DNA from: Pseudeuparius sepicola
Lineage: Eukaryota; Arthropoda; Insecta; Coleoptera; Anthribidae
DNA: 64,000 nt
Direction of reading: 5' to 3'
Assembly (NCBI GenBank): GCA_963920635.1
Contig: OY987301.1
Span: 19,882,501-19,946,500 of the forward strand
Shown here: piece by piece, positions 59,712 through 64,000 of the stretch
Layout of the letters: every line of letters starts with the position of its first letter
Numbering within the stretch: the stretch's first letter is position 1
Made by a program: the position numbers and the translations under genes
The notes under the pieces: model-generated
What the model was told of the DNA's origin: nothing
The model's input: the letters and a program-made list of their open reading frames with translations, nothing else
The model's database searches: none

Positions 59712-62700
59712 TGCTGAAGAGTATATCGAACCACAGATTCCACAATTCCTGAAAAGCAAATATGGATCACAATTGGGAACATCATCGGTTCAGAATAGGT
59801 GACTTTCTCCTACTCTCTGATAAATCAATTCCATATTTTTGTACAAACAGAAAGCAAACATATAATATCTTACTTTTAGTGCCATTAAAACATCTTATGT
59901 AAAATCAAAAACATCATACGGCGGAGGAGCCTATAGTTCTGGCTCTTACTCAAATCCCTATGTGTCCTCATCTGGTGGCTCTCATTTACCTCAATCGCTG
60001 CCACAAGCAAGTTATGCAAATTCTTATACAAATTCCAAAACCCATTACGGGGGCTCTACAAATTACCGAGAAGGTAACATTTTCTGTAGTTACTAGTTTG
60101 TCCTATTTTATTATTATATTCGATCCTTCTATTGTAGGATGTACATCACAACCACCATCTCCTATAAATGCGGGCATGCGATGTTCTTCATACAGCGGCT
60201 GTCAAGCAAACTGTCTTCCAAATTATCAATTTCCAAATGGACAAACTCAAGTCCAAATTGTTTGCGAGAATGGAGAATGGAAGGTGAAGGGGACAGATTG
60301 GACGGTTGTGCCTTCTTGTGAACGTAAGGTTCATTTTTTTAATAGTTCTCTATACACACTCAAAAATGTTTTGCATATTAACTGAAATGCTATGCACACC
60401 TCTTATTGTAAATTTCTTTCACTATATACAGGGTGATTCAGTTTTAATCTGCAACACTTCAACAGGTGATAGAAAACCAAAAAATAACTGCACTTTCTTC
60501 TATAAACTATATCATTTTAAGGCCTTATAAAAAAGTTACAGGGTGTTAAAGTTGCAAGAAATATGTGGAATTTATTGAATATTTTACAGACTAGTTGAGA
60601 TATTTAAGTCATATTTGGTACACGTTATAACGGCATGGGTTAGCATAAGACCTGTTAATATCAAACATCTTGAACAACCAGTGGCGTATTGGGTAATTAG
60701 TATAATTTATTTTAGAAAAAATATAGAACCACCTTGTATAGCAATAAAATGTATTCAATTTCTTATGTAAATTTTAATTGTAAACAAAAACGTGCTCTTA
60801 GCATTTTTTTCATATGTGTCATGGTTTCATAGCAAATTTGATTTTTTCGTATTATTTCGGGGTAGGTACATTTGAAAAATTAACTTAAAACTTTTCTCCA
60901 TAAGTAACACTCAAAGTAGAAAAAATGTGTTTTTTACTTTAAATACAGTCACTTTTCCCAATAAACTTACCCATTCAAGGTTTTACTTTTCAAGATACAG
61001 AGCGTAACATTAATTGTATCTTCCTTACATGTTTTAGACCCTGTATCTTCAAAAGTATAGCCTTAAGTAGGTGAGTTTATTGGAAAAAGTTACTTTATTT
61101 CAGGTAGCAAACACATTATTTCTACTTTAAGTGTTACTTATGGAGCAAATTTTTTAGATAATTTTTCAGAAATACCCCGAAATAATACAAAAAATCAAAT
61201 TTGCCACGAAACCATGACACAAACAAAAAATTACCAAGAGGGAATTTTTGTTTAAAATTACAATCTACATATGAAATTGAATACATTTTATTGCTATACA
61301 AGGTGGTTCTATTTTTTTTTTCTAAAATAAATTATACTAATTACCCATTTCTACGCCACTGGTTGTTCAAGATGTTTGATATTAACAGGTTTTATGCTAA
61401 CCCATGCCGTTATAACGTGTACCAAATATGACTTAAATATCTCAACTAGTTTGTAAAATATTCAATAAATTCCACATATTTCTTGCAACTTTAACACCCT
61501 GTAACTTTTTTATAAAGCCTTAAAATGATATAGTTTATGGAAGAAAGTGCAGTTATTTTTTGGTTTTCTATCACCTGTTGAAGTGTTGCAGATTAAAACT
61601 GAATCACCCTGTATAATTTTGTTCATTTCATTTTGTCTTCATTCTTCTTGGAGACTCAAACTGCATAATATCAGTGACTATAGAAAGATAGTCACTGATA
61701 ATATTGAACATTTGTGATTTTATATTCGTAAAAGTTGGTTCTGGTTTTCTCATAGTAAAGAAACGAATCGAGAATATATATATGTATATCAGAAATTCAG
61801 TGAGCCTTTTCGTGATTGTTACTTTGTTAATGTTAGTGGGTTAACAGTTTGGACCTACACTGTTTTTTATATTGTGTAGTAAGGTAGATAGTATATTATA
61901 TTTATGTTCTGTGTGCACTGACTAATTTTATTTTGTTATCAAACTGTTTTTTATGTTAAGTGTAAGAACAGCTTATAGCTAAACTTCACCTCATGGAATT
62001 TTTGTCTTGTCATTTAGACAATATAAAGATGATTTATTATTAACATGGCCAGAATTGTTACTTTGGTTGAAGAAGTTCATGCATAGAGGCCGGTGTTGCT
62101 ATCCATGTAGGAGTAGGTAGGGTAGTAATGTTTCTTCAATGATTTGAAAATTCTGTGAAAAAGCTCAGAGTTATCACCAATGTCAATATAGGATTAAAAA
62201 TGAAGGCAAATTCTTTCTCTATTTGTTGCTTGTCTTATCGTTAATATACAGGCATGTCACTAAAACATTTACCATGACTGACATGACTGCCCTCTGCAAA
62301 TATAAGAGAGCTCTCAACTTTGATATTTTTGATAAAACAAAAGGAACTGCTTACATGCAGGAAATTTATTCTCATGACAATCACTGCATGTCCCAAAACA
62401 TATCTGGGAACTCAAAGTTAAGTGGAATAGGTCACATAATTTTTAGAATATAATGAAGGTAGTGCTGGAAAAGTGTGTTTCTTTAGACCAGATGAGAATC
62501 GTTCACTGAAGTATTTATAAGATTGCTCACAGCTATAGTTTCATGTCCTGGAAAACAGAGAGCGCTGATGGCTATAACAATGTATTTTGCATTATGGTTT
62601 GACTTATGCAATCGACATAATAAACGTAAGCCGCTATCCAAAAAGTCCCAAACCAAGCTAGAACCATAATGTATTGGGCAAATCATAGCAAATAATAAAG

Positions 62701-63929
62701 CCATTCTAATTTCCATTGCTGGTGTGCTTTATGCAAAACATTTTTGAAAATTTGTGTGTTTTGTTTTCAAATTGAAATTAAAACTTATGGGGATCAGGCC
62801 TGCTTCGTTAGAAAGCAAAAACTGTTTTCTGTGTAAGTAAACGTGTCCTTTCGATGGAAAAACTTTCCTTGCAATTAAAAGGGCACTTTCGGGATATGCT
62901 TAACCTACATTCCTCATTAATGGATTTATATCTGTTTTAGCGATTTGCTTGCCAGAATGTCAAAACGCGGGGATATGTGTTGCTCCAGACCAGTGCAACT
63001 GCCCAGAAAATTTTTCTGGACCGCAGTGTCAGTTTGAAAATAAACCATGTTTGAATTTTCCACTTATTCCAATGAATTCTAAGAGAATGTGCAGATCCAA
63101 GTAAGATGTTTACAGACTATTCTAGCAACGTGCAGCTTGATATTTAAATTCTAAATATCTACAAGTTGATTGATTGTTTGCAATCAAATATCTTATTTAC
63201 TTAACTTTTTAGCCAGTGCACCATTTCATGTATGCCAGGACATTCTTTCTCGGATGGTTCTTCGATAGCCACAATGATCTGCAAAGGAGGCCAATGGGTA
63301 CCGACCAAAGAAAGATGGGTGGCCATGCCAGACTGCCTACCAACTTGTAAACCACTATGTCTAAATGGAGGTGTCTGTTTGTCCTTCAATGTGTGCCAGT
63401 GTCCTCAGGAGTTTAGAGGACCGCAGTGTCAATACCGTAATATTTATTTTTTTGTTTATAAAAAAAATCCATGATGCTAAAGCTTGAGTAAAATATTATA
63501 TATAAAGAGGACCAACAGCTTTCAAATGTGACAGCTCATTGATGCCAAAGGTTCACTAGGCTTAAATTGAATAAACAATTAGTATGGTCCTGTATAGTGA
63601 ACACTCTAATACCGCCACTGGTTGCTTAAAAAGCTTATTATTTTTACAATATGACAGCCGGTAAAATGCTATTATGGATATTTGTAACCAAAACTCTGCT
63701 CTATCTCTTCTCACATGACCTAAATTCGAATTTGTAGGAGCGGATGCCTGCAGCTCAAAGAACCTACCATTTAATGGTGGTTACAATTGTTCTGGAGATA
63801 TGGAATCATTTACCTGTTCACTTACATGCCCAGAAGGAATACCTTTCGAGTTCCAACCAGAACCAATTTACACCTGCTTGTATTCCACTGGAATTTTTGT
63901 ACCGAATCCGATACCGCAATGTCTATATG
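59712..63929 (+). CDS. secreted or membrane Sushi (CCP)/EGF protein, partial
   Basis: Six exons seen: 59712-59798, 59880-60073, 60138-60323, 62941-63100, 63213-63436, 63738-63929; all phases fit. The 5' exon(s) are upstream and not found; the last seen donor (GTAAGC at 63930) shows that the gene continues past the window. Order: a short acidic start, a Ser/Tyr/Gly-rich linker (exon 2), CCP, EGF (CxxxCx5Cx5CxCx8C pattern in exon 4), CCP split across exons 4-5, EGF (CKPLCLNGGVC...), CCP. Such modules act outside the cell in adhesion or protein binding; the exact role is unknown. Intron 3 contains a 1.2-kb palindrome. Confidence 0.85.
60425..61615. mobile_element. palindromic element, family F, 1.19 kb
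   Basis: Ends TATACAGGGTGATTCAGTTTT and its complement; inner TTACAGGGTGTTAAAGTTGCA pair about 110 bp inward. Arms of about 550 bp with high identity. Non-coding. It lies in intron 3 (60324-62940) of the Sushi/EGF gene. Confidence 0.9.
61665..61705. repeat. 15-bp hairpin
   Basis: ATATCAGTGACTAT and ATAGTCACTGATA pair around a 6-nt loop, just after the palindromic element, in the same intron. Confidence 0.6.
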
Positions 63930-64000
63930 GTAAGCGGCATAAGGCAGAAAGGATGATTTGAATAATTACTTGCCACTTTTAAGGACAAAACGTTCAATTA

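Noticed and set aside
61201..61431. 76-codon frame inside a palindromic element
   Set aside because: Lies within the right arm of the non-coding repeat; the mirrored arm is not conserved as protein.

Overview
The window is nuclear DNA of an insect. The genes have short exons with GT-AG introns, the background is AT-rich, there are no bacterial operons, and repeats are dense. The gene families (cytosolic sulfotransferases, ARL3, Rabex-5, an insect-type secreted protein, a Sushi/EGF protein) fit any insect. A beetle is possible, but the sequence alone does not prove the order.

Genes, left to right: (1) a sulfotransferase on the minus strand, 892-4189, 4 exons; (2) a second sulfotransferase on the plus strand, 8361-12758, 4 exons, head-to-head with the first; (3) ARL3 on the plus strand, 15941-16745, 3 exons, the first holding only the ATG; (4) a secreted 548-residue protein of unknown function on the plus strand, 23521-25543, 7 exons; (5) Rabex-5/RabGEF1 on the minus strand, 27293-35075, 7 exons, with an A20 zinc finger and a VPS9 domain; (6) an unrecognised 173-residue protein on the minus strand, 42987-44164, 5 exons; (7) a Sushi (CCP)/EGF protein on the plus strand, 59712 to past the window end, with 5' and 3' ends not seen. 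All gene models were built by hand from splice sites and reading phase, and every intron keeps frame.

Between and inside the genes lie many mobile elements. The best preserved is a complete Ty3/gypsy-type LTR retrotransposon (48870-54298) with two 444-bp LTRs that I read as identical, a GTAC target duplication, and intact gag and pol joined by a textbook -1 frameshift signal (slippery GGGAAAC, 8-nt spacer, 8-bp stem). The other main class is long inverted repeats (0.5-1.4 kb), many with ends like TATACAGGGTG or TATACACTGTGTCC. Each of the four genes with an intron above 1.5 kb carries one such palindrome in its largest intron. There are also two hAT-like elements (one with a clear 8-bp target duplication), a LINE 3' remnant, tRNA-like SINE heads, a 122-bp tandem repeat, several small MITEs, and a nearly perfect 755-bp palindrome at 39901-40655.

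The genes do not form one pathway. The two sulfotransferases are probably an old duplicate pair (two intron positions shared). ARL3 is a ciliary GTPase and has a near-consensus RFX X-box in intron 1. Rabex-5 acts on early endosomes. No CRISPR, rRNA or clear functional tRNA gene was seen.
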